Notes: generated by a model not told the origin, from the letters alone. A stretch of DNA of 64,000 bases from Rhynchopus sp. YZ270_cl-10 (GCA_964035575.1 CAXIVB010000021.1:62001-126000), one strand, 5' to 3'; shown: positions 15,830-26,067, counted from the stretch's first letter. Made by a program: numbers and translations.

Positions 15830-17285
15830 AGGGGCTCCTGAATCCATTATGAGGTCAGATGAATCAATCTGAGCATCACACATATCCTAATAGACAAAAT
15901 GTCCGTTTATCAAAATACCTGAAAATGCCTCTTTATCCTATCTAAGGATGTCAGAAACCCTTAAAAGTGCAAAAATCTTGGGAATATAGGGTTTTTGGGC
16001 CATTCTGAATCCATTGCGGGGTCGGACGATTTGATTGGAGCATCAGAAGTATCCTAATCGGTAAAATGTCGCAAAAATATGGGCAAAATGCCTTTATACC
16101 CTATCTAAGCAATTAGAATGTGCTCTAAAACGCAAAAATCTTGGGAATATGGGGTTTTTGGGCACATCTGAGTTCATTGCGGGGTCGTACGATCAGATCT
16201 GAGCATCACATAATGTCTAGAATTTTACAGGTGCAACAAACACCTGTATTTTGGTGTAACATGCATATAACCATATCTGAATACCTTAAATTTGCACGAA
16301 AATGCAAAAATCTTGGGAATATGGGTTTTTTGGGCACATCTGAGTCAATTGCGGGGTCGCACGATCAGATCCGAGCATCACACAATACCTAGAATTTCAA
16401 CTATGCAATAAACATGTCTATTTTGGGTAAAATGGCTAATAACCACATGTAAGTAGCTTAAAAATGCTCTAAAATGCAATAATCTTGGGAATATGGGGTT
16501 TTTGGGCACATTTGAGTTCATTGCGGGGTCGCACGATCAGATCCGAGTATCACACAATGTCTAGAATTTCAAAAAAGCAACAATCACATGTATTTTGGTG
16601 TAAAATGCATATAACCATATCTGAATGTCTCAAATACGCATGAAAATGAAGAAATCTTGGGTATATAGGGTTTTTGGGCACATCTGAGTCAATTGCGGGG
16701 TCGTACGGTCAGATCCGAGCATCAGACAATGTCTAGAATTTTAGCTATGCAACAAACACCTGTATATTGGGTAAAATGGCTAATAATCATATCTAAATGG
16801 CTCATATATGCTCGAAAATGCAAAAATCTTGGGAATGTGGGGTTTTTGGACATTTTTGAGTCAATTGCGGGGTCGTACGATCAGATTAGAGCATCACACA
16901 ATGTCTCAAATTTTACAGGTGCAACAAACACCTGTATTTTGGTGTAACATGCAAACAACCATATCTAAATACCTCAAATTTGCACGAAAATGAAGAAATC
17001 TTGGGTATATAGGGTTTTTGGGCCAATCTGAGTCAATTGCGGGGTCGCACGGTCAATTCCGAGTATCAGGCCCTCTCTACAACTTAGCCGGTGCTCAAAC
17101 ATAGGGGTTACAGGCAAATATACCTGTACACAGGCATATGACCTCTGTACGAACCTTCTTTTCACTCGAAAATGCAATTTTCTTGGGTATATGGGGTATT
17201 TGAGCACATCTGAGTCAATTGCGGGGTCGTACGCTCAGATCCGAGCATCACACACTGTCTAACTGAGAAATATTTTGAAAAAAGT
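15830..17285. repeat. Satellite array, ~160-180-bp units, inverted orientation
   Basis: About nine units, each with TTGGGAATATGGGGTTTTTG-like sequence, GAGTCAATTGCGGGGTCGTA, and CAGATCYGAGCATCACACAA-like sequence. Cores lie near 15855, 16015, 16180, 16350, 16520, 16692, 16863, 17037 and 17218. It is the same family as the spacers at 10117 and 13284, read on the other strand. No RNA gene. Confidence 0.85.
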
Positions 17286-19690
17286 CGATTTTTTGGTGAA
17301 AATATTTTTCACAGAAAATCGAATTTTACTATTAAGATTGGCTTTGGGCATGACCCAGTAAGGTTACTATGGGCCCCATGGGACATATACACCCGAATAC
17401 CAGGCCGTATTTTCAAAAAGTTGATAATCCCAGTATATGGTATGGCCCTGTGGTACGAAATTTTTGGCCGAAAAAATCGACCAAAAAATCGTCATTTTTC
17501 GGGGTCACGGTGACAAAAAGTTGCATTTTTTCACGAAAAATGGTCGGAATGTGACTTTAATGGGCTCTAATGGGTATATTATGCACATAACATACCTAAA
17601 TTATGTCGATATTTCACCGGCGGAGCCGAAAAAATCGATTTTCAGGGTGTGCAAAACTGTAAAAATGACGAAAATCGGAAAAATGACGATTTTTTGGTCA
17701 AAATATTTTTCACAGAAAATCGAATTTTACTATTAAGATTGGCTTTCGGCATGACCCAGTAAGGTTACTATGGGCCCCATGGGACATATACACCCGAATA
17801 CCAGGCCGTATTTTCAAAAAGTTGATAATCCCAGTATATGGTATGGCCCTGTGGTACGAAATTTTTGGCCGAAAAAATCGACCAAAAAATCGTCATTTTT
17901 CGGGGTCACGGTGACAAAAAGTTGCATTTTTTCACGAAAAATGGTCGGAATGTGACTTGAATGGGCTCTAATGGGTATATTATGCACATAACATACCTAA
18001 ATTATGTCGATATTTCACCGGCGGAGCCGAAAAAATCGATTTTCAGGGTGTGCAAAACTGTAAAAATGACGAAAATCGGAAAAATGACGATTTTTTGGTC
18101 AAAATATTTTTCACAGAAAATCGAATTTTACTATTAAGATTGGCTTTCGGCATGACCCAGTAAGGTTACTATGGGCCCCATGGGACATATACACCCGAAT
18201 ACCAGGCCGTATTTTCAAAAAGTTGATAATCCCAGTATATGGTATGGCCCTGTGGTACGAAATTTTTGGCCGAAAAAATCGACCAAAAAATCGTCATTTT
18301 TCGGGGTCACGGTGACAAAAAGTTGCATTTTTTCACGAAAAATGGTCGGAATGTGACTTGAATGGGCTCTAATGGGTATATTATGCACATAACATACCTA
18401 AATTATGTCGATATTTCACCGGCGGAGCCGAAAAAATCGATTTTCAGGGTGTGCAAAACTGTAAAAATGACGAAAATCGGAAAAATGACGATTTTTTGGT
18501 CAAAATATTTTTCACAGAAAATCGAATTTTACTATTAAGATTGGCTTTCGGCATGACCCAGTAAGGTTACTATGGGCCCCATGGGACATATACACCCGAA
18601 TACCAGGCCGTATTTTCAAAAAGTTGATAATCCCAGTATATGGTATGGCCCTGTGGTACGAAATTTTTGGCCGAAAAAATCGACCAAAAAATCGTCATTT
18701 TTCGGGGTCACGGTGACAAAAAGTTGCATTTTTTCACGAAAAATGGTCGGAATGTGACTTGAATGGGCTCTAATGGGTATATTATGCACATAACATACCT
18801 AAATTATGTCGATATTTCACCGGCGGAGCCGAAAAAATCGATTTTCAGGGTGTGCAAAACTGTAAAAATGACGAAAATCGGAAAAATGACGATTTTTTGG
18901 TCAAAATATTTTTCACAGAAAATCGAATTTTACTATTAAGATTGGCTTTCGGCATGACCCAGTAAGGTTACTATGGGCCCCATGGGACATATACACCCGA
19001 ATACCAGGCCGTATTTTCAAAAAGTTGATAATCCCAGTATATGGTATGGCCCTGTGGTACGAAATTTTTGGCCGAAAAAATCGACCAAAAAATCGTCATT
19101 TTTCGGGGTCACGGTGACAAAAAGTTGCATTTTTTCACGAAAAATGGTCGGAATGTGACTTGAATGGGCTCTAATGGGTATATTATGCACATAACATACC
19201 TAAATTATGTCGATATTTCACCGGCGGAGCCGAAAAAATCGATTTTCAGGGTGTGCAAAACTGTAAAAATGACGAAAATCGGAAAAATGACGATTTTTTG
19301 GTCAAAATATTTTTCACAGAAAATCGAATTTTACTATTAAGATTGGCTTTCGGCATGACCCAGTAAGGTTACTATGGGCCCCATGGGACATATACACCCG
19401 AATACCAGGCCGTATTTTCAAAAAGTTGATAATCCCAGTATATGGTATGGCCCTGTGGTACGAAATTTTTGGCCGAAAAAATCGACCAAAAAATCGTCAT
19501 TTTTCGGGGTCACGGTGACAAAAAGTTGCATTTTTTCACGAAAAATGGTCGGAATGTGACTTGAATGGGCTCTAATGGGTATATTATGCACATAACATAC
19601 CTAAATTATGTCGATATTTCACCGGCGGAGCCGAAAAAATCGATTTTCAGGGTGTGCAAAACTGTAAAAATCACCAAAATCCCAAAAATC
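17286..19690. repeat. 401-bp tandem array, six units
   Basis: The period is exactly 401 (starts such as 17369, 17770, 18171, 18572, 18973, 19374). Units are almost identical; the first differs at a few bases and the last has CACCAAAATCCCAAAAATCACG instead of the internal GACGAAAATCGGAAAAATGACG type. Short open frames in it are by-products of the repeat. The inner reverse copy has four units, the outer one six. Confidence 0.95.
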
Positions 19691-20733
19691 ACGATTTTTT
19701 TTGAAAAATATTTTTTTCAAAAAAATCGATTTTAAAATATTGGTTTGGCTTGTGCGGGGACCTGAATCTGGGGCAACATACCCTGTGGGACATACTGGGC
19801 CCTATGCAAGGCCGAATTTTCAAAAATGTGGTTGCCCCGGTAGACGATATGGCCCTGCAGGTCAGTGCATCGGGCCAAAAATCATGAAAAAATCATGATT
19901 TTGGGGTCTGGCACCCCATGGGCACATATATCTGGGGGTGTGAAATATGCATGGAATCGACCGATTGGGGGTGTTATAGGTCCTGGGGGCCCACATGGGC
20001 CATATTTCACGCTATTGGGTCACGGGAAAGTGATTTTGACATTTTTTCATCGATTTTAGCTGTGAGAACCCTTCAAAAACACTGATTTTGGGGTGTTTCT
20101 GAGACGGTACGCTATACCCAGGGTCATATTAGGTATTAGTCCGGTCGACTTTTTGAAAAAACGACCCCGCAATGGACTCAGGGGTGCCAGATAGTGTATA
20201 TGCACCAGAATGGATTCACGGGAAAAGTCAAAATTGGGTGTCAGATACATGCTGCCATAAGTGACGAATTTCAAAAGTTGAGATTTTTCGAAAATCAGGG
20301 TTCAGTACACGCTGTACCCAATCCTGGGGGCCAAAATTTTCAACTTTTTGAAAAAACGGGCGGTATATGGCCCTAAAGTGTCAAAATGAGTTAATTGCGA
20401 CCTCGGACGGCCTCCGGAGATGAGTAGAAGTTTATTTACTGAAAAAAAAAGTCAAAACACAGGCAAAATCCCACCTTCCACAGGTACAGTCAAAACTTTT
20501 ATCCAGATCTCATGTTTTTTCAAAAAATTTTAAATTGTTTTTATGACTAACACCTCCGAAATTTTTCCTGATAAGATGGAATATGGTCCTGTCGTAGTAT
20601 GCAGTGTGTTTGCAGGCAAAAATTTGCATTTTCTCGCCCCAGACATTTTTTTATACATAAAAGTGCATAAAGGGACCCCTGACCCCAAAATCCGGGTTCC
20701 AGCTTTTTGAAGGGGTCACCCTACAGGCCACCT

Positions 20734-20764
20734 CAAAAAGTTGGCCCGTAGGGCCAACTTTTTG
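20734..20764. repeat. Perfect 14-bp hairpin
   Basis: CAAAAAGTTGGCCC, loop GTA, then the exact reverse complement. Mirrors at 33001-33031 and 47200-47230. Confidence 0.85.
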
Positions 20765-20777
20765 AAAAAACGGGGTT

Positions 20778-20820
20778 GCGATGTGTCCTGGGGGCCCGAA
20801 GGGCCCCCAGGACACATCGC
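20778..20820. repeat. Perfect 20-bp hairpin
   Basis: Arm GCGATGTGTCCTGGGGGCCC, loop GAA, exact reverse complement. It starts 13 bases after the previous hairpin. Mirrors at 32945-32987 and 47144-47186. Confidence 0.88.
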
Positions 20821-22700
20821 TGGGAAAAAAATATTAGGTTTTTGGGGGTCTATATAGGGTTGCTGTGGGGGTCACATGGCCGAAAAATGGCCATTTTTGG
20901 CCTATTTTTGGCCATTTTTTTAAGGTAAAAAATCCACTTTTTTTTTGTACATCCCCTTGCCCCCGGTAAAATTTACCAAACATATGGCCCTGTTGGACAT
21001 ACTGGGCCCATGAGTCGGTCGCTGGATCACCAAACTAGTTGCCCTATTTGCTAAAATCATGTTTTCAGGGTCAAAAATAGGGTGTTTTTTAGGGTCAAAA
21101 ATAGGGTGTTTTTCAGGGGTATGTTAACCACGTATGTGTCTTAGGGACCAAATTTTCCAGGAATGTGAACCAATCGGGTCGCAATGGGTCCAGGGGGCCC
21201 GGAGGGCCCCCATGCAGGGAAAATTTGCAACAATCCTGGGCAATGCTGGGGGCCGATAGGGTGTGCCTATACACGTGTTTTTACGTGTTTTTGGGCACTT
21301 TTCAGGATTTTCGAAAATTTTTGCAACACCAAAATCAAAAATTTCGGTCTAGGAGGCCCATATCTGGAAAAAATCGATATTCCAATGGCCTCATTGGGAC
21401 ATATTGGGCCCAGGACCCTATTTTCAGGTCCCAGGAAAAGCCAAAACAATAAAAAAAATAGCTCAGGCGACCCCCAAAAATAGGCGAAAAACAGCCATTT
21501 TTAGGGTGTTTTTTAGGGGTATTTTTACACACACAAATTGTTTACCATAGCACACCCCCAGGCTGCCTCAAAATTTTATCTTTATTTGATTTTTCCAACC
21601 CACATAGGGGTATTGGAGGCACAACTTTCACCAAGCCTGGGGAATTCGGCACTGCACACACACAACTGAAAAAGGCAAAAATCACCTGTTTTTCAAGGTG
21701 TCGCAGGGTAAATGTTGTTCCTTAAAAACCAAATTTTTTCTAAAAAATCGGCCCTGCGGGTGAAAAAACGACACTATGGGGGGTATTCCAGGGTGTGGGG
21801 GCCCCAAAAATCCGGTTTAAGACCACGAGAGGGTCCGAATACACACCTGAGAAGGTCCCGGGGAGTAAAAAAATGGCCATTTTTGGGGGGTCAAAATCTC
21901 ACTTTTTGGGGGGATGTTTGTATACCCAGTACCGACCCACTAGCTGGGATGCCCAACTTTTCGCGAATATGGGGGCCCGTAGGGCCCCCGGGGCCCAGGG
22001 GGCCCAAAATATCGTGTTGCAGATGCCAGGAGAACATGTTTCAATATTTTGGATACATTTTTCCATAGGGTCATTTTCAAAAGCACTGATTTTAGGGGTA
22101 TTGAGCGAGGTACCCATACCCATGGGTTATCCTATATATTAGTTTTCACTCGAATGTGAAAAAACGATGTCGCAATGGATTCAGGGGGCCCAAATAGGGT
22201 ATATGGCCCAGGAAATTTTCAAAAAGTTGACCCAACCAGGTATACAGGCATACAAGCCGGTAGGTCAACAGATAGGGTGTTTTCCGCACCCAAAATATGG
22301 GGTCATGACCATGTGGGTCAGACCTGAATTGATAAATGTTTCGCACAGGTTTTCGCGAATACCCCCTCTATTCCGAATGCGCTACAAGAGTTTTAAATTT
22401 TTGGCTATTTAGATTCACTTTTAAAAACAAAATGGGTCTCCAGAACACACATGAGGTTCAACATGTACCTCTACAGAAACCTTGGTTTTGGTCGGATTTT
22501 GAGGCCAATTTTTGGGTTCCCACCAATTTCCTAGGGTATACTGGGATATTGCCCGTGTGTCCAAAAGTGATTTTTGGGGCCTTAGGACCCCGGAGAATCC
22601 ATTTAACGGTCGTTTTTGCACCGGAAAGACCTATCTAGTACCCAAAAATCGAATTTTCATATTTTTGAAAAAGTGACCAAAAATCGACTTTTTTTGGTAA

Positions 22701-23345
22701 CATTGTATGGCATAAATTATTCTACATAATGTGTGATGCTTGAATAAAAACTTACGACCCCATAATGTACTCGGAACTCACCCATGTAATTGTTGCAGGG
22801 CGTTCGCTATCGCCATCGTTTTTTCCTGATCGTGGCGAAATGCCAAAAAACCCGAAATTTTTGCTTTTTTACTAGTGCTTAAAATAGGTCAAAAAAAAAT
22901 TTTTCCGCCGGAGAGAAGCTAGTTCGTGGGGGGTGAATCCCTGGTGCTGAGTGATCAAAAAAAATTGCGATTTGCGCGTGATCCCTTCCCCAGGACTAAA
23001 ACCAGCAAAACGATGGAGAATTTCATCAATCCCCCCTCACTGAGGGTTCTCTTTGTGCTGTTTAATCGAACAGATGTACAAGAGAGAAGCATCCGTCATA
23101 TGAGACTTCATCCTTATTTTGATTATTTTCAATAAACTAACCCGTCTCTCTGCCTCCACCAAGGTTGAAGATAGAGTTGACACGAGTAGTGACACCTTCT
23201 ATAACAGGGGGTACGGGACACCTTCAGCTGACTGCAGGATTGAGGAGCGAGCGGGAGTGCTGGGGAAACTTCCTCTCACGGCAGGCGGGTTTGCGGATGA
23301 TTTTGAGTACAGTGGACACCCCCTCTGTGACCCCCCCTCCGGGGG
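22701..23345. other. Island of non-repetitive sequence, unidentified
   Basis: From about 22915 the composition changes from homopolymer-rich satellite to mixed sequence, with AATAAA at 23131-23136. The longest frames (22926-23135, 23119-23469) match nothing I know. It could be a relic of an inserted gene or element. Confidence 0.35.
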
Positions 23346-23640
23346 GGTCGACAGGGTGGTGGGGAGAAATCTCTCTCTCTTTTTTTTTTTTTTCCTCCCT
23401 TTTTTTTTTTTTATTTATTTATTTATACAGGGTTTCGCCCCGGTGGGGCGAAGCCCTGGGGCGAAATAAAATGTCATTTTTTCAGGAAAAGATTTTTTTA
23501 ACGAAAAAAAATATTTTTCGCCCCGGGGCGAACGCCCTGAATTGTTGAGAAAAAAAAACTTTCCGAAAAAATGAAATTTCAACCCGAATATGCACATTTG
23601 GGTCATTTTACGGCTATGTAGGTCATTTTGTATGTGTTTT
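23346..23640. repeat. Low-complexity tract with GGGGCGAA palindromes
   Basis: CT-rich and T-rich runs followed by TTCGCCCCGGTGGGGCGAA and a further TTCGCCCCGGGGCGAA at 23516-23531. No gene. Confidence 0.7.
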
Positions 23641-24037
23641 TCGATTATATAGGTGATTAGGATATGTGTGATGCTCAGATTAAATCGTAAGACCCCGCAA
23701 TTGACTCAAATGTGCCCAAAAACCCTATATACCCAAGATTATTAACTTTTCCAGCATATTGGACATCCTTAGGTATGGTTATAAGCCATGATACGGCTAT
23801 TGCTGGAAAAATAGCCATAAATTGTGGTTGGTATTGATTTCAGAAATTATGTGATGCTTAGATCATGCCATAGACGCTTTTAATGGATTCATATGAGCTC
23901 ATACTACCCATATACCCCTTCAGAAGCCCCTTTTGACTCTTATGAATATCCTTATATAGGCTTCCACTTGTGCAGAACCTTCTCAGTGTACAAGATGTTA
24001 GGTACAAAAAAACCATCATATTTTTTACACTACTGGC
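23641..24037. repeat. Satellite cores upstream of the SL cluster
   Basis: Contains GTGATGCTCAG then GACCCCGCAATTGACTC (near 23668-23706) and a weaker copy at 23852. Another unit lies between the first two SL genes (24286-24330). Confidence 0.65.
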
Positions 24038-24054
24038 ATGCTTCCCAGGACACG
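24038..24054 (+). promoter_or_regulatory. Upstream element of SL RNA gene 1
   Basis: ATGCTTCCCAGGACACG, 49 bases before the SL exon; mirror 43910-43926. Confidence 0.78.
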
Positions 24055-24086
24055 TCTGTACTCAGAACGTTGTAGAGAAAAAAGGC

Positions 24087-24202
24087 AACCAACGATTTCT
24101 AAAGCTACAGTTTCTGTACTTCATTGGTATGGAAGCATGAAGATTATATTCTTCACACAACTTTGTCAAAACATGGCCAGTTTCGAAAGAGACTGGCCTT
24201 TT
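24087..24202 (+). ncRNA. SL RNA: Spliced-leader RNA, gene 1
   Basis: The SL RNA donates its 5' exon to mRNAs by trans-splicing. The exon at 24087-24126 runs AACCAACGATTTCTAAAGCT then ACAGTTTCTGTACTTCATTG, followed by the donor GTATGG. The intron part has a Sm-like AACTTTGTC and the terminal stem GGCCAGTTTC-gaa-AGAGACTGGCC, then six T. The exon's 3' half matches the trypanosome leader almost base for base, and the whole resembles published diplonemid SLs as I recall them. Confidence 0.95.
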
Positions 24203-24456
24203 TTACGTTAACATCACCTTGTGCAAACCCAAAAAACACACATGATTCCCATGTTCTTCGAATATTTTGGTGATTAGGATATGTGTAATGCTCAGATTAA
24301 ATTGTACGACCACGCAATTGACTCAAATGAGCCCAAATATCCCGTATTCCCAAGATTTTTGGACTTTCGAGCACATTGGGCATCCTTAGGTATGTTTATA
24401 AGCCACTCTACGGCTATGTTAGAAAAAAAACCCACCATAATAATGATACATATGGC

Positions 24457-24473
24457 ATGATTCCCAGAACATG
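24457..24473 (+). promoter_or_regulatory. Upstream element of SL RNA gene 2
   Basis: ATGATTCCCAGAACATG, 49 bases before the exon; mirror 43491-43507. Confidence 0.75.
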
Positions 24474-24505
24474 TTGGCACTTAGAACATTGTAGAGAAAA
24501 AGGGC

Positions 24506-24621
24506 AACCAACGATTTCTAAAGCTACAGTTTCTGTACTTCATTGGTATGGAAGCATGAAGATTATTCTTCTCACACAACTTTGTCAAAACATGGCCAGT
24601 TTCGAAAGAGACTGGCCTTTT
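24506..24621 (+). ncRNA. SL RNA: Spliced-leader RNA, gene 2
   Basis: Exon 24506-24545 identical to gene 1; intron part identical but for small differences around CTTCTCACAC; ends in six T. Confidence 0.95.
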
Positions 24622-24698
24622 TTACGTTAACACGATCGTCTTGTGCACAAGCAAAAAAACCCACACAACAACAGCAGAAGTTTAGAACCACATTCAGA

Positions 24699-24734
24699 CC
24701 CTGACCCAACTCCAACAAGGGGCCCCTGTCTTGT
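24699..24734 (+). promoter_or_regulatory. Dyad promoter element of U6
   Basis: Divergent copy of the element at 1689: the centre reads ACAAGGGGCCCCTGTCTTGT. It ends 24 bases before U6. Mirror 43230-43265. Confidence 0.72.
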
Positions 24735-24758
24735 CAACCACCTTGTGCATTTTTACTG

Positions 24759-24863
24759 GACCCCAGAAATGGGACATCCGTTAAAATTGGATCGATACAG
24801 AGAAGATTAGCATGGTCCCTGCGCAAGGATGACACGCATTAATCGAGAAAGTATCAACTTTTT
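24759..24863 (+). ncRNA. U6: U6 snRNA
   Basis: U6 forms the catalytic core of the spliceosome. Contains GATACAGAGAAGATTAGCAT with the ACAGAGA box, CTGCGCAAGGATGACACGC for U4/U6 pairing and the internal stem-loop, a 5' hairpin CCCA-gaaa-TGGG, and a nine-T Pol III terminator at 24859. Confidence 0.96.
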
Positions 24864-24909
24864 TTTTGTCCCCCGGATCACACGTATTTTTTACACTGGT
24901 GTCTTCTTC

Positions 24910-24926
24910 ATGCTTCCCAGACCAAC
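24910..24926 (+). promoter_or_regulatory. Orphan snRNA/SL-type upstream element
   Basis: ATGCTTCCCAGACCAAC with no recognised gene 49 bases downstream (about 24959). SL gene 3 has its own box at 25033. Either a remnant of a lost SL gene or the promoter of an unknown RNA. Mirror 43038-43054. Confidence 0.5.
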
Positions 24927-25032
24927 ACATATGTGCAGACATACCCATCACCCACAGGTGGCAAGTGGCAGGCTGCAGTGACCCATTGAAATATTGGTTT
25001 CAAAAAACGACCATATGCTTTATGCTACTGGC

Positions 25033-25049
25033 ATGCTTCCCTGAGCATA
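25033..25049 (+). promoter_or_regulatory. Upstream element of SL RNA gene 3
   Basis: ATGCTTCCCTGAGCATA, 49 bases before the exon; mirror 42915-42931. Confidence 0.78.
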
Positions 25050-25081
25050 TACATGTCGAAAGCTGTGTAGAGAAAAAGAGC

Positions 25082-25197
25082 AACCAACGATTTCTAAAGC
25101 TACAGTTTCTGTACTTCATTGGTATGGAAGCATGAAGATTACTCTTCTCACACAACTTTGTCAAAACATGGCCGGTTTCGAAAGAGACTGGCCTTTT
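25082..25197 (+). ncRNA. SL RNA: Spliced-leader RNA, gene 3
   Basis: Exon 25082-25121 identical to gene 1. The terminal stem has GGCCGG in place of GGCCAG, keeping a G-U pair. Confidence 0.95.
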
Positions 25198-25287
25198 TTA
25201 CGTTAGCATGATTGTCTTTGTGTGTCTTTGTGCAAAGCAAAAAAAAAACACACACAAGAAGTGAGGATCTTCAAAACCACGTTTTTG

Positions 25288-25323
25288 ACCTGACCCACCT
25301 CCAACTAGACAACCCTGTCTTGT
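25288..25323 (+). promoter_or_regulatory. Dyad promoter element of SRP RNA
   Basis: Copy of the element at 1689 with one arm base changed (ACTAGACA). Ends 25 bases before the SRP RNA. Mirror 42641-42676. Confidence 0.75.
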
Positions 25324-25348
25324 ATTCCGACAATATGGTATCTATTGA

Positions 25349-25663
25349 GCCGGGATGTGTTGGCTGCATCCTGAAACCCCTAGCTTCTGGGGGGGCAAGC
25401 TTCTCCAGAACTGGGCACTCTTTGAGGTGGACCAAAGGCACCTTCAACTTCTGTGTTGATGTGTTGTCCGTGTTAGTCTACTGTCCTGTTTGCGGCCTTG
25501 GTGTAAACCAGGGCAACAATCAGAGTGAAATGGGGTGAACCGGGCCAGGCTGGTCTCACAGAGCAGCTCATAACTCCTGCAGTGGACAGTTCAAGGATCG
25601 CAGCACAGAGCAGAGTGAGGGTGTTTCCAACTCAATGGCTTGAACTGGAGAAGCGTTTCTTTT
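25349..25663 (+). ncRNA. SRP RNA: SRP (7SL) RNA
   Basis: RNA of the signal recognition particle, which targets secretory ribosomes to the ER. The 5' end GCCGGGATGTGTTGGC begins the Alu domain. The S domain has GGGTGAACCGGGCCAGG, then GAGCAGCTCATAACTCCTGC and GGATCGCAGCAC, the helix 8 pattern of eukaryotic SRP RNAs. It is ~315 bases and ends in a T-run at 25656-25665. Confidence 0.92.
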
Positions 25664-25774
25664 TTACATTTTTCCATGTGAACATTGTTTCCACATCACC
25701 ATACACATGTGTTGTTGATACACCCCACCACGTTGCCCAGACCATTCCTACCCACATTATTCACCACAAGTGGC

Positions 25775-25791
25775 ATGTTTACCAGCACATG
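25775..25791 (+). promoter_or_regulatory. Upstream element of SL RNA gene 4 (divergent)
   Basis: ATGTTTACCAGCACATG, 49 bases before the exon. The weakest copy of the box; mirror 42173-42189. Confidence 0.6.
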
Positions 25792-25823
25792 TTGGTGCTT
25801 AGAGCAATGGTAAGAAAAAGGGC

Positions 25824-25940
25824 AACCAACGATTTCTAAAGCTACAGTTTCTGTACTTCATTGGTATGGAAGCATGAAGATTATATTCTTCTCACACAAC
25901 TTTGTCAAACATGGCCAGCCTCGAAAGAGACTGGCCTTTT
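25824..25940 (+). ncRNA. SL RNA: Spliced-leader RNA, gene 4
   Basis: Exon 25824-25863 identical to gene 1. The intron part has one A fewer before the terminal stem (TCAAACATGG) and GGCCAGCCTC in the stem, which leaves one mismatch. With its weak promoter box it may be less active. Confidence 0.92.
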
Positions 25941-26008
25941 TTACGTCACCATGAGAAAAAACATTCACACATATGATGCATGTACAAAGTGCACAGGTGT
26001 GTGTGTCA

Positions 26009-26044
26009 CCCTGACCCACCTCCAACAAGACAACCCTGTCTTGT
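26009..26044 (+). promoter_or_regulatory. Dyad promoter element of RNA X
   Basis: Same element as at 1689, with perfect dyad ACAAGACA/TGTCTTGT; ends 23 bases before X. Mirror 41920-41955. Confidence 0.78.
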
Positions 26045-26067
26045 TTTCCCATACTCTCCCTATGTTT

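Larger units (their letters stand above)
19691..22700. other. Satellite-like spacer rich in GGGGCCC hairpins
   Basis: No RNA gene or coding signal. Several divergent stretches carry the same core, CGACCCCGCAATGGACTCAG (20161), GTCGCAATGGGTCCAGG (21178) and GTCGCAATGGATTCAGG (22170), spaced 400-1000 bp apart, often beside GGGCCC-GNA-GGGCCC hairpins. Confidence 0.6.

Noticed and set aside
17369-19559. Six identical 61-aa frames
   Set aside because: By-product of the 401-bp tandem repeat; no start context, domain or variation pattern of a gene family.
20829-23640. LTR or other retroelement
   Set aside because: No reverse transcriptase, integrase or terminal repeats were recognisable; the content is satellite and low-complexity sequence.
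24087-25940. Mobile element with four repeats
   Set aside because: The four ~116-bp repeats are SL RNA genes with conserved exon, donor, terminal stem and spaced promoter boxes.
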